Origin: Kocuria sp. cx-455
GTDB taxonomy: Bacteria > Actinomycetota > Actinomycetes > Actinomycetales > Micrococcaceae
Assembly: GCF_014698015.1 (NCBI RefSeq)
Contig: NZ_JACXBS010000002.1
Location: 186,001-250,000, forward strand
Length of the DNA: 64,000 nucleotides
Direction of reading: 5' to 3'
The notes below the pieces were generated by a model that saw nothing but the letters and a program-made list of their open reading frames with translations, did not search any database and was not told the origin of the DNA. Positions 26,196 through 34,043 of the stretch are shown here, in pieces. The translations under genes were made by a program, and so were the position numbers. The stretch's first letter is position 1; each line of letters opens with the position of its first letter.

Positions 26196-27992
26196 GTGGT
26201 GAGTGACGCATCCGCCGAGGAGCGCATCCTGGGCGGCCTGGATCCCGAACAACGCGTGGTGGCCACCACCCTCCAGGGGCCGGTGTGCGTGCGTGCCGGG
26301 GCGGGCACGGGTAAGACCCGCGCCATCACCCACCGCATCGCGTGGGGAATCGCCACCGGTGTCTACACGCCCCAGAAAACTTTGGCGCTCACGTTCACCG
26401 CGCGGGCGGCCAACGAAATGCGGCAGCGCCTGCGTCAGCTGGGGGCACCCGGTGTGCAGGCGCGCACGTTCCACTCCGCCGCGCTGCGGCAATTGCAGTA
26501 TTTCTGGCCGCAGGCCGTGGGCGGGCCCCCGCCCGGTCTGGTCAATCACAAGGCCCGGTTGCTGACGGAAGCCGCCCAAGCCATGCGCCTGACCACCGAT
26601 CGGGCCACCGTGCGCGACGTAGCGGGGGAGATCGAGTGGGCCAAGGTCTCCATGCTCACCCCGGACACCTACGCCGCAGCGGCCGAGAAACGCAGCATGC
26701 CCATGGGCTACGACGTACGCACCATGCAGCGGCTCTATCAGTCCTACGAAGATCTCAAGGCGGATCGCCACCTGATCGACTTCGAGGACGTGCTGCTCAT
26801 CACCGTGGGCATCCTGGAAGAGGACGAGCGGATCGCCGCCGCCGTGCACTCCCAGTACCGCCAGTTCGTGGTGGATGAATATCAGGACGTCTCGCCGCTG
26901 CAGCAACGGTTGCTCGATGCGTGGCTCGGGCAGCGGGACGACGTCTGCGTGGTGGGGGATGCCTCGCAAACCATTTATTCGTTCACCGGCGCGACCTCCC
27001 GGCACTTGCTGGAATTCCCGTCCCGTCATCCGAACGCGCGCGTGGTGGAATTGATCCGCGACTACCGGTCGACTCCTCAGGTGGTCAACACGGCCAACCA
27101 GTTGCTCGCCGCGCGTCGCCCCGCTGCCGGGTCCACCCCCGGAACGTGGGCCACACCGCTCCAGCTCATCTCCCAGCGACCGGCCGGTCCCGAACCGTCC
27201 TGGAACGAATACCCGGACGACGAGGCCGAGGCCGCCGGGGTTGCCACGCGCGTTCAAGACCTCATGGACGACGGCGTTCCCGCCCGGGAGATCGCCGTCC
27301 TGTTCCGTACCAACGGACAATCCCAGGCCTTCGAGGCGGCGCTCGCCGACGCGAACATCGGTTTCCAACTGCGCGGCACCGAACGGTTCTTCAACCGGCC
27401 CGAGATCCGGCAGGCACTCGTGCAGATCCGGTCCGCGGCCAGAACCCTGGGGGATGCTCCCGTCCAGGTTCCGCAGCAGGTCAGGGACATGCTCACGTCC
27501 CTGGGCTATTCGGCCCGCGCGCCCCGCTCGGACAGCGCGACACGGGCCCGGTGGGAGTCGCTGTCGGCGTTGGTGTCCCTGGCGGATTCCATGGCCCATC
27601 GGGCCTCGGACGAGGACGAGGAGTTCACTCTCCAGCAGTTCTCGGACGAGTTGGAACGGCGGGCCAAGGCTCAGGAGGCGCCGGTGATGGACGGGGTGAC
27701 GCTGGCCTCGATGCACTCGGCCAAGGGCTTGGAATGGGATGCGGTGTTCCTTGCGGGGCTGTCCGAGGGGCTCATGCCCATCTCCTTCGCGGACACAGCG
27801 GACGGCGTGGACGAAGAACGCCGGCTGTTCTACGTGGGCATCACCCGTGCCCGAGAGCATCTCGTGTTGTCATGGTCTCTGTCTCGCACGCCCGGGGGCC
27901 GGCCCACAAGATCGCGCTCACGGTTCCTGGATGCGATCGTGCCCGCGGCGTCCTCGAACGTCGCTCAGCGGCGGGCTCGCCGCGTCCGATGA
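26196..27992 (+). CDS. uvrD2: UvrD2-like ATP-dependent DNA helicase, short form
   Basis: A superfamily 1A DNA helicase of about 598 residues. Walker A is AGAGTGKTRA, followed by LTFTARAANEM, Walker B VDEYQDVSP, GDASQTIYSFTGA, SMHSAKGLEWD and YVGITRAREHL. Typical actinobacterial UvrD2 proteins are about 100 residues longer, with a four-Cys motif and a C-terminal HRDC domain after this point; here the protein stops soon after the SRFLDAIVP segment. GGAAGG lies 11 nt before GTG at 26196; GTGs at 26184 and 26199 are alternatives. Expected roles are nucleotide-excision and recombination repair. It is convergent with the SDR gene. Confidence 0.88.
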   Translation: MVSDASAEERILGGLDPEQRVVATTLQGPVCVRAGAGTGKTRAITHRIAWGIATGVYTPQKTLALTFTARAANEMRQRLRQLGAPGVQARTFHSAALRQLQYFWPQAVGGPPPGLVNHKARLLTEAAQAMRLTTDRATVRDVAGEIEWAKVSMLTPDTYAAAAEKRSMPMGYDVRTMQRLYQSYEDLKADRHLIDFEDVLLITVGILEEDERIAAAVHSQYRQFVVDEYQDVSPLQQRLLDAWLGQRDDVCVVGDASQTIYSFTGATSRHLLEFPSRHPNARVVELIRDYRSTPQVVNTANQLLAARRPAAGSTPGTWATPLQLISQRPAGPEPSWNEYPDDEAEAAGVATRVQDLMDDGVPAREIAVLFRTNGQSQAFEAALADANIGFQLRGTERFFNRPEIRQALVQIRSAARTLGDAPVQVPQQVRDMLTSLGYSARAPRSDSATRARWESLSALVSLADSMAHRASDEDEEFTLQQFSDELERRAKAQEAPVMDGVTLASMHSAKGLEWDAVFLAGLSEGLMPISFADTADGVDEERRLFYVGITRAREHLVLSWSLSRTPGGRPTRSRSRFLDAIVPAASSNVAQRRARRVR

Positions 27993-28009
27993 GCGCGAAG
28001 ACCGGGGCG

Positions 28010-28050
28010 TGATCAACCGAGCCCCGTGGCAGCGGTCGATCACCGGGGCT
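28010..28050. terminator. Weak hairpin between convergent uvrD2 and SDR genes
   Basis: TGATCAACCG (28010-28019) pairs with CGGTCGATCA (28033-28042) with one mismatch. An alternative 7-bp stem is AGCCCCG (28020-28026) with CGGGGCT (28044-28050). Both lie between the two gene ends and partly inside the SDR stop region. A bidirectional terminator is plausible but unproven. Confidence 0.45.
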
Positions 28051-28906
28051 TACTGAGCTGACGCGCCAGGTAATGCCGATGATTGACGGGCATCAGGCGT
28101 GAGATCACGTCCACCAGAACCGCCGTCCGTGTGATGATCACACGCTCCCTCCGGTGCGCCACAGCGTCCACGATCTGCGCTGCGGCACGCTCCGGGGGCA
28201 TCGTGAGGAAGCGGGCAAAACCAGCACGCCGGCGTTGCGCTTCCTCAGGGTCGAGGACGGAACCGGTGCGCGAGTTGCGGGCTATGTTCGTGGCGATCCC
28301 ACCGGGGTGCACCACGCTCACGCCGATGCCCCGTGGAATCAGTTCGGACTGTAATGCCAAGGTGAAGCCGCGGATGCCGAACTTACTGGCCGCGTACGCG
28401 CTCTGTCCGGCCGGTGCCACCAGACCGTACAAGCTGGAAACATTGACGATGTGTGAGCCGCTTTCGCGTTGCAGGTGGGGCAGGAACGACTTGGTCATGG
28501 CTATCGGGGCGCGCAAATTGATGGCGAGCACCCAGTCGAGGTCCGCCATCGAGATCTCATCCACTGTCCCGTTCAGGGCCACCCCCGCGTTATTGATCAG
28601 CAGGCTCACCCGCGGGTGCACCGCGGCCACGGCGGTCGCCAGGTCATCGAAGTCGGTAGGCTGCGCCAGGTCCACCACGTGGGTCGAGATGACCGAGTCC
28701 GGGTATTGGCGGGTGAGTTCTGCCCTGACGGCATCGAGACCGCTCCTGTCCCGGTCCACGAGCGCGAGATCATTGCCGCGCCCGGCAAGATTCATGGCAA
28801 TCGCTCGTCCGATGCCACTGGCCGCGCCCGTGATCACCGCGCTGCCACCACCGAAATCAAAGGGCCCGAGACCCCGGGGTTTCTTACTCTCGGAGCTGAT
28901 GGGCAT
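28040..28906 (-). CDS. Short-chain dehydrogenase/reductase (SadH-like)
   Basis: A 288-residue SDR oxidoreductase. The cofactor motif TGAASGIG lies at about residues 26-33, the NNAG motif follows (LLINNAGVA), and the catalytic Ser, Tyr and Lys appear in VNVSSLYG and SAYAASKFG. The C-terminal 60 residues are basic. ATG at 28906 has AAGGAG six nt upstream. It overlaps the upstream alpha/beta hydrolase gene by 23 nt and is last in a three-gene operon with a Baeyer-Villiger monooxygenase. This gene content matches the mycobacterial mymA-lipR-sadH genes, which act on lipids or envelope fatty acids; the substrate here is unknown. Confidence 0.88.
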   Translation of the reverse strand: MPISSESKKPRGLGPFDFGGGSAVITGAASGIGRAIAMNLAGRGNDLALVDRDRSGLDAVRAELTRQYPDSVISTHVVDLAQPTDFDDLATAVAAVHPRVSLLINNAGVALNGTVDEISMADLDWVLAINLRAPIAMTKSFLPHLQRESGSHIVNVSSLYGLVAPAGQSAYAASKFGIRGFTLALQSELIPRGIGVSVVHPGGIATNIARNSRTGSVLDPEEAQRRRAGFARFLTMPPERAAAQIVDAVAHRRERVIITRTAVLVDVISRLMPVNHRHYLARQLSKPR

Positions 28907-29732
28907 GACCCTCTCCTTGATCCACGCCGTCCCAGAACGTCCGGGCCAGGCGAGCGAACTCATCGGCTTGTTCGATCTGCGGGCCGTGACCCGTGTCCGG
29001 GAACCGGTGCGTGGCTGCGCGCAGCATTCGGGCTCCGCGCTTGAGATGCCGGACGGGCAGGACCGTGTCCTTGTCACCCCACACGATGAACGTGGGGACA
29101 CCGGTGGCACGCACACGGGGCGTGAGCGCTCGCCGCCACCCACTCTTGACACCGGTGACGGAGCCGAGTGAACGCAACATGTCGAGAAAGGCCTCCGTGC
29201 CTCCGGGACGCCGCGCCAGTTCGAAACCACGTTGCACGCGGGCGGACGTGGCGAAACGCGGGTCGTGGTACATGGCTTCTTCGGACCGCTGCGAACCCCT
29301 GCGACTGGGCCGCAACAATCGTTCGCCCACTCCGGGGATACTTGCCACCCGGAGAACGGGACTCACGCCCCGGCCGAAGCCTGCCGAATTCGCCAGCAAC
29401 AGACTGGAAACGAGTTCGGGATGGTCCGCCGTCAATTGCATGGCCACCGCGCCACCAAGACTGTTTCCACCCAGATGAACAGGGCCGATATCCATGCCTC
29501 GGATGAAATCTGCCACCGAGTGGGCCAAATGCTCCAGCCGCATCCCACGGGGTGGTGGCTGGGATGCTCCGAATCCGGGGAGATCCACGCTCCACACCTG
29601 ATAGAAATCACTCAGCAGTTCATGCTGTTCGTCCCAGTCGGAGAGGCTACGACCAATGCCGTGGATGAGGAGTACTGGCTTGCCCTCACCTGTGACGCGG
29701 TACCGTAGGCCGTTCCACGTGTCGGTGCTCAT
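28884..29732 (-). CDS. Alpha/beta hydrolase (LipR-like position)
   Basis: A 282-residue alpha/beta hydrolase. The oxyanion segment LLIHGIGRSLSDWDEQ is at about residues 20-35, the nucleophile elbow is GGNSLGGAVA with Ser near residue 98, an Asp lies in FIVWGDKDTVLP, and the catalytic His is in FPDTGHGPQIEQ near the end. ATG at 29732 has GGAGGTG upstream and overlaps the monooxygenase stop (ATGA). Downstream it overlaps the SDR start by 23 nt. In a pathway with a Baeyer-Villiger monooxygenase it could hydrolyse the ester or lactone product; that is inference from context. Confidence 0.88.
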   Translation of the reverse strand: MSTDTWNGLRYRVTGEGKPVLLIHGIGRSLSDWDEQHELLSDFYQVWSVDLPGFGASQPPPRGMRLEHLAHSVADFIRGMDIGPVHLGGNSLGGAVAMQLTADHPELVSSLLLANSAGFGRGVSPVLRVASIPGVGERLLRPSRRGSQRSEEAMYHDPRFATSARVQRGFELARRPGGTEAFLDMLRSLGSVTGVKSGWRRALTPRVRATGVPTFIVWGDKDTVLPVRHLKRGARMLRAATHRFPDTGHGPQIEQADEFARLARTFWDGVDQGEGHAHQLRE

Positions 29733-31207
29733 GAGTTCACCTCCGCGGCGGCATCGGATGACACCGCATAGTCGAGCTGGCTGTCCAGTTCGGTGCCCGG
29801 GCGGAACAACACACAGTCCCGGAGATAATTCTGTCGCACGAGCCACGCGCCGCCGCGGCCTTGGCGGGGCATCAGATGTGCGCCGCGTCGGACGTAGCCC
29901 GACGCGAGGTCAATGAGGGGGCGCAGCTCGGACCTGGAACCGGAATATCGAGGAGTGACCACCCGAGCGCCCCGCCGCTTCGCGCGGTCCAGGACACGGC
30001 GGAAATATCTCGTGATCAGGTCCACGCGCAGCGTCCAGGAAGAATTCGTGTACCCGATGGCAAAGGCCAGGTTGGGTACGCCGTCCAGCATCATGCCGCG
30101 GTAGTTCACGCGGGTGGCGGGATCTATCGTTTCGCCGTCCACCACGAGGTCCATATTGCCGAAGAACTGCACATTCAATCCCGTGGCCGTAACGATCACG
30201 TCCGCGGGCAGGTGGCGCCCCGAGCCCAACCCGACGCCGTCGGAGGTGAATCGCTCAATGGTGTCGGTCACCACCTCGGCCTGCCCGCGACGGATGGCCT
30301 TGAAGAAGTCCCCGTCCGGTGCCGCGCACAAGCGCTGGTCCCAGGGATCGTAATCGGGGGTGAAATGCTCTGCCACGGGGAAGGTGGGGCCCAAATGTCT
30401 GGCCACGCCCTTGCGCAGTAGTTCCCTCATGGCCTGGGGGCGGCGTCGGCTGTACTCGTAGACCACCATGCCCCGCATGATGTTGCGCCACCGGTTGGCT
30501 TCCCCGGCCACGCGAGGGGGCAGCCACTTGCGTAACTTCATGCCGGTTTCGTCCCGGCCGGGCACGGAGGCCACGTACGAGGGGGATCGTTGCACCATGC
30601 TCACGCGGGCACCGAGCTGCGCCAGGGCGGGCACGAGCGTTACGGCCGTGGCCCCACTGCCGATCACGACCACCCGTCGGTCCGCGACGTCCAGGCTTTC
30701 CGGCCAGTGCTGCGGGTGTACCACCTCGCCCCGGAAGTCCTCGAGGCTGGGCCAGTCCGGGGTGAAACCTCGGTCGTAGCGGTAGTAGCCGGTGGCCATG
30801 AAGAGCCACCGCCCGGTCATTTGGGACACGTCACCCGTGTGTGCGTCTTGATAGGTGACAGTCCACGTGCATGTGTGGGAGGACCACTCGGCGCGTTGCG
30901 CCCGTTGGCCGAAGCGGATGTTCGACGTCACCCCGGCTTCATCGGCGGACGTGCGGACGTAGTTCAAGATGGTCTCGCCGGGGGCCAAACTCCGATCCTC
31001 CGTCCAGGGACGGCTGCGGTACCCGAAGGTCGCCATGTCCGAATCGGAACGGATTCCGGGGTAGCGGAACAGGTCCCATGTGCCACCCACTGCGTCCCGC
31101 GCCTCGAGAATGGCCACTGTGTGGGTGGTGCCCGCGAGCTCTCGTGCGGCCCCGATTCCCGAAATACCGGCACCGATAATAATCACATCAACGTTGTGCG
31201 CTTCCAT
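29729..31207 (-). CDS. Baeyer-Villiger-type flavin monooxygenase (EthA/MymA-like)
   Basis: A 492-residue FAD- and NADPH-dependent monooxygenase. The first Rossmann motif is IIIGAGISGIGAA near residue 8. The Baeyer-Villiger fingerprint FRGEVVHPQHWP occurs around residue 165, and the second nucleotide motif VIGSGATAV follows directly. Other family segments are GGTWDLFRYPGIRSDSDM and VTATGLNVQFFG. The enzymes insert oxygen next to carbonyls to give esters or lactones, or oxidize sulfur. ATG at 31207 has GAAAGG four nt upstream. It is first in the three-gene operon and divergent from a LacI-type regulator. Confidence 0.9.
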   Translation of the reverse strand: MEAHNVDVIIIGAGISGIGAARELAGTTHTVAILEARDAVGGTWDLFRYPGIRSDSDMATFGYRSRPWTEDRSLAPGETILNYVRTSADEAGVTSNIRFGQRAQRAEWSSHTCTWTVTYQDAHTGDVSQMTGRWLFMATGYYRYDRGFTPDWPSLEDFRGEVVHPQHWPESLDVADRRVVVIGSGATAVTLVPALAQLGARVSMVQRSPSYVASVPGRDETGMKLRKWLPPRVAGEANRWRNIMRGMVVYEYSRRRPQAMRELLRKGVARHLGPTFPVAEHFTPDYDPWDQRLCAAPDGDFFKAIRRGQAEVVTDTIERFTSDGVGLGSGRHLPADVIVTATGLNVQFFGNMDLVVDGETIDPATRVNYRGMMLDGVPNLAFAIGYTNSSWTLRVDLITRYFRRVLDRAKRRGARVVTPRYSGSRSELRPLIDLASGYVRRGAHLMPRQGRGGAWLVRQNYLRDCVLFRPGTELDSQLDYAVSSDAAAEVNS

Positions 31208-31297
31208 GCTGCCTTTCAACGCTCTGGTGGTGTGGCTGCTCCGAGCGGGAGGCCCGATCGTTGCGAATTTCCCGCGTCCATGCGAGGGCAAGGTGGT

Positions 31298-31315
31298 TAC
31301 TAACACGTGTTAGTA
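31298..31315. promoter_or_regulatory. 18-bp perfect palindrome, likely regulator operator
   Basis: TACTAACACGTGTTAGTA, with a central CpG as in many LacI-family operators. It lies 91 nt before the monooxygenase start and 106 nt before the lacI-type start, in their shared 213-nt divergent region, and is AT-rich compared with its surroundings. The likely binder is the divergent LacI-family protein; this is inference. Confidence 0.7.
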
Positions 31316-31420
31316 GAGTGGCCCCAAAGTGTAGCAGGTCACATTTACCCGACAACAGGGCCTGCGGACCCGGGGGTTGATTAGCATGTGGACATCGATG
31401 GAAAAGGAGGGATCCGCGGC

Positions 31421-32428
31421 ATGCAGGGACGCAACGACCCACCGCGTCGAGCCACGAGTGCCGACGTCGCGCGGTTGGCCGGTGTCTCCCGAACCACCGT
31501 CAGCTTCGTGCTGAATGACACCCCGCACCAGTCCATCTCGCCCCTCACACGCGGCAGGGTCCTGGAGGCCGCACGGCAATTGTCGTACGCGCCGTCGGCG
31601 GAGGCGCGGTCCTTGAGCCGCGGGCACTCGAGTTCGGTGCTGCTCTATCTCCCTCCGGCGCGTGCGCTGTTGGAGGACGTGGGCGAGATCATCGAGCGGC
31701 TTTCGGTCTTGTTCGCTCAAGCGGGTCTGTCCATGGTGATCCATGCGTGGACCCGCAGACCCGCGGCCCAAGTATGGTCATCGGTGACGCCCGCCGCGGT
31801 TCTGGCATGGGACCTGCGGGATGACGATGCCGAGCTCATGCGTCACAACGGTGTGCTCGGCGTGGTTTCCTGGACAGGCTCTGATGCCATGGGCCGGTGG
31901 ATCACGGGCCCTCGTGAGGAGGAGATTGTTCGGCTGCAGGTGGAGCGTCTCACTCGAGCGGGCCACCGGCATCTGGTGTACGCGGTGACCGGTGGGGACC
32001 ACATGCATGGTGCCGCCCAGTGGCGATATGAGGTGTTGCGGCGCGAATGCGCGTCACTGCAGCTGCCCGAGCCGACCGTTCTCCACGTTCCCGCTGATCC
32101 CCGCGGGGCCGCCGAGTCCCTGCAGGCGTGGCGGGCGCAGCATCCGGCCGCATCGGGGGTGTGCGCCCACGATTCCACCGCAGCGCTGGCAGTGCTGTCG
32201 GGCATGCGACAGCTGGGGTTGGCTGCGCCCCGCGATCTGGCCGTGGTGGGGGTCGGCGATTCTTCGGCGGCAGCACTTGCCCAGCCGCCCCTGACCATGG
32301 TCGCGCTGGATCCGGACATCACCGCCCGCTACATCGTGGATGTCATTACATCCCTCGTCCGTGGTGCGCCTACTCCGCCCATCCCCCGCACGAGCGGGGC
32401 ATTGATCGTGGACCGCAGCTCCGTGTGA
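31421..32428 (+). CDS. LacI family transcriptional regulator
   Basis: A 335-residue LacI/GalR regulator. The helix-turn-helix is ATSADVARLAGVSRTTVSFV at about residues 10-29, with the hinge-helix region (RQLSYAPSAEARSLSRG) after it. A periplasmic-binding-like effector domain follows, with HDSTAALAVLSGMRQLG and DLAVVGVGDSS typical of the C-terminal lobe. ATG at 31421 has AGGAGG 10 nt upstream. It is divergent from the monooxygenase-hydrolase-SDR operon and probably controls it through the palindrome at 31298-31315. The effector is unknown. It is convergent with the ThiF-like gene, with 10 nt between the stops. Confidence 0.9.
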   Translation: MQGRNDPPRRATSADVARLAGVSRTTVSFVLNDTPHQSISPLTRGRVLEAARQLSYAPSAEARSLSRGHSSSVLLYLPPARALLEDVGEIIERLSVLFAQAGLSMVIHAWTRRPAAQVWSSVTPAAVLAWDLRDDDAELMRHNGVLGVVSWTGSDAMGRWITGPREEEIVRLQVERLTRAGHRHLVYAVTGGDHMHGAAQWRYEVLRRECASLQLPEPTVLHVPADPRGAAESLQAWRAQHPAASGVCAHDSTAALAVLSGMRQLGLAAPRDLAVVGVGDSSAAALAQPPLTMVALDPDITARYIVDVITSLVRGAPTPPIPRTSGALIVDRSSV

Positions 32429-32438
32429 TCCGCTCACG

Positions 32439-33227
32439 TCAACCGTCCAAGGTGCACAAGCAGTCCCCGCGGGGTGTCAACTCGGCCCGGTGGAGTCCGT
32501 GGCGGATCGTCAGACCCACCGGAGCCTCGACGGCCCCGTCGGCTCGAGGGCAGGCCTCGGAATCCAAGGCCTGCCCCAGCAGCCCGACCGTCAGCTGGGA
32601 CGCGGTGATGACGCGTGTCAACGTGGTGATGGCAGGGGAGTGCGGGGTGGCCACCGCTCCGTGATCACGCAGTGGCTGATTCCGCAGCAGTCTGCGCGCA
32701 TCACGGACGGCTGCCTCCAGGCACTCCCGGCACGGGCGGCGGTACCAGGGGAGCAAAGGCCAGGTCAGGGACACGGACCCGTCCGTGACGGTCGTGATGG
32801 TGGGCAAGTGAGCGTCCGGCGGCGTGGCCAGCACCGGCACGGAAAGATCCTGGGGGAGCGGCCCCGCCACACGGGTGCTGCGCAGCATGACGGCCGTGGG
32901 GATGACCGAGGAGCAGAACAGCTCGGGCGCGCTCAGGGGAACGCAGCGCGGCCACCGAGCACGGAGCAACTTGCGCAGCGCGTATTCCCGCGGTGAACCC
33001 GTGAGTGCGGGGGGATAAGGTCCCGCCGCTGCATCGTGGGCCGTCACGGGAGTGGGATCCGTGACGTTGATCAGGCACACACCGGCGTCCGCCATCAACA
33101 GGGCGGTGGTCGCGGCGATGGGGTCCAACCCCGCGAACAGCACATGTACCTCATCGGGCCGGGTGCCGGATGCGCAGAACCGCTGATCCGCCGCATGAGA
33201 CGTTGAGGTGGCGGGTGTGGGTGCCAT
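32439..33227 (-). CDS. Degenerate ThiF/E1-like protein (TOMM cyclodehydratase-like), function unknown
   Basis: A 262-residue protein weakly resembling the ThiF/E1 Rossmann domain. After the strand VLFAGLDPIAATTALLMADAG comes CLINVTDPTPVTAHD and an R-E-Y-A-L-R helix, the usual E1 order. The glycine-rich nucleotide loop (GxGxxG) is replaced by GLDPIA, so adenylation activity is doubtful. A CRECL (CxxC) segment appears near residue 170. ATG at 33227 has GGAG six nt upstream. It is divergent from the YgjP-like metallopeptidase. A protein of this kind sits in the same neighbourhood in mycobacteria (around Rv3196, from memory). The family call is tentative. Confidence 0.55.
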   Translation of the reverse strand: MAPTPATSTSHAADQRFCASGTRPDEVHVLFAGLDPIAATTALLMADAGVCLINVTDPTPVTAHDAAAGPYPPALTGSPREYALRKLLRARWPRCVPLSAPELFCSSVIPTAVMLRSTRVAGPLPQDLSVPVLATPPDAHLPTITTVTDGSVSLTWPLLPWYRRPCRECLEAAVRDARRLLRNQPLRDHGAVATPHSPAITTLTRVITASQLTVGLLGQALDSEACPRADGAVEAPVGLTIRHGLHRAELTPRGDCLCTLDG

Positions 33228-33437
33228 GAGCTGCTCCGATGGTCGAGGATCGGGTGGTTCCCCCAGGCTGCCAACGAGTCGAGGAAGGCGCAGCACAAAA
33301 CCCGTCATCCACAGTTCGAATGTGCCCGCTCGGCCCGCGGATCATCGTGAGCACGGCAGACTCCGGCGAGGGAAGCGACCTCGACCGGGTCGGCCGTAAT
33401 TGGTCATCACCACCTCTCAAGTGGTGAACTACGGACC

Positions 33438-34043
33438 ATGTCTCCGTTCCACCCGCCCCGCACGGCGCAGCCACGACACCCCGAGCCGCAACCGCCCACC
33501 GATTCCCCCGAGGTGCTCGTGCAACGCAGCGCTCGCCGGAAGAAAACGGTCAGCGCCCATTTCAGCGGAGACACGGTGATCCTGGCCGTTCCGCAGTCGG
33601 CCACCCGCCGCGAGGTGGAACAGTGGAAAACCACTCTGGTCCCCAAAATCGTGGCCAAACGGGATCGGGCCCGGCAGAACGCCCGGCGGCGCGGCACGGA
33701 TGAGGCCCTGTGGCGCATGGCACGGGAACTGTCGGCCACCTATCTGAACGGCCAGGCGCAACCCACCCAGGTGAAATGGTCCTCGCGGCAGAACACCCGC
33801 TGGGGGTCCGCAACTCCCAGCACCGGCGTGATCAGGATTTCCACTCGACTGGCCACCGCGCCGGACTGGGTGCTGGAAACCGTGGTGCTCCACGAACTGG
33901 TGCACTTGCTGGAGGCCCAGCACAACGACCGGTTCTGGTCGCTGGCCCGCAAGCACCCCAGAGCCAACGACGCCGCCCAGTTCCTGGACGGCGTCGCGTG
34001 GGCGGACACCAACCCCCGCGAGGGGTCGGCAGCCACCAATTAA
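33438..34043 (+). CDS. YgjP-like (DUF45/M48-type) metallopeptidase domain protein
   Basis: A 201-residue protein ending in a zinc metallopeptidase domain. The metal motif is HELVH at about residues 150-154, with a third His in LLEAQHNDRFW. WGSATPSTGVIRIST before it is characteristic of the YgjP/DUF45 family. The N-terminal 30 residues are Pro-rich. The proteins are predicted peptidases, and their substrates are unknown. The gene is divergent from the ThiF-like gene and overlaps the convergent DUF2342 gene by 4 nt at the stops. Confidence 0.85.
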   Translation: MSPFHPPRTAQPRHPEPQPPTDSPEVLVQRSARRKKTVSAHFSGDTVILAVPQSATRREVEQWKTTLVPKIVAKRDRARQNARRRGTDEALWRMARELSATYLNGQAQPTQVKWSSRQNTRWGSATPSTGVIRISTRLATAPDWVLETVVLHELVHLLEAQHNDRFWSLARKHPRANDAAQFLDGVAWADTNPREGSAATN

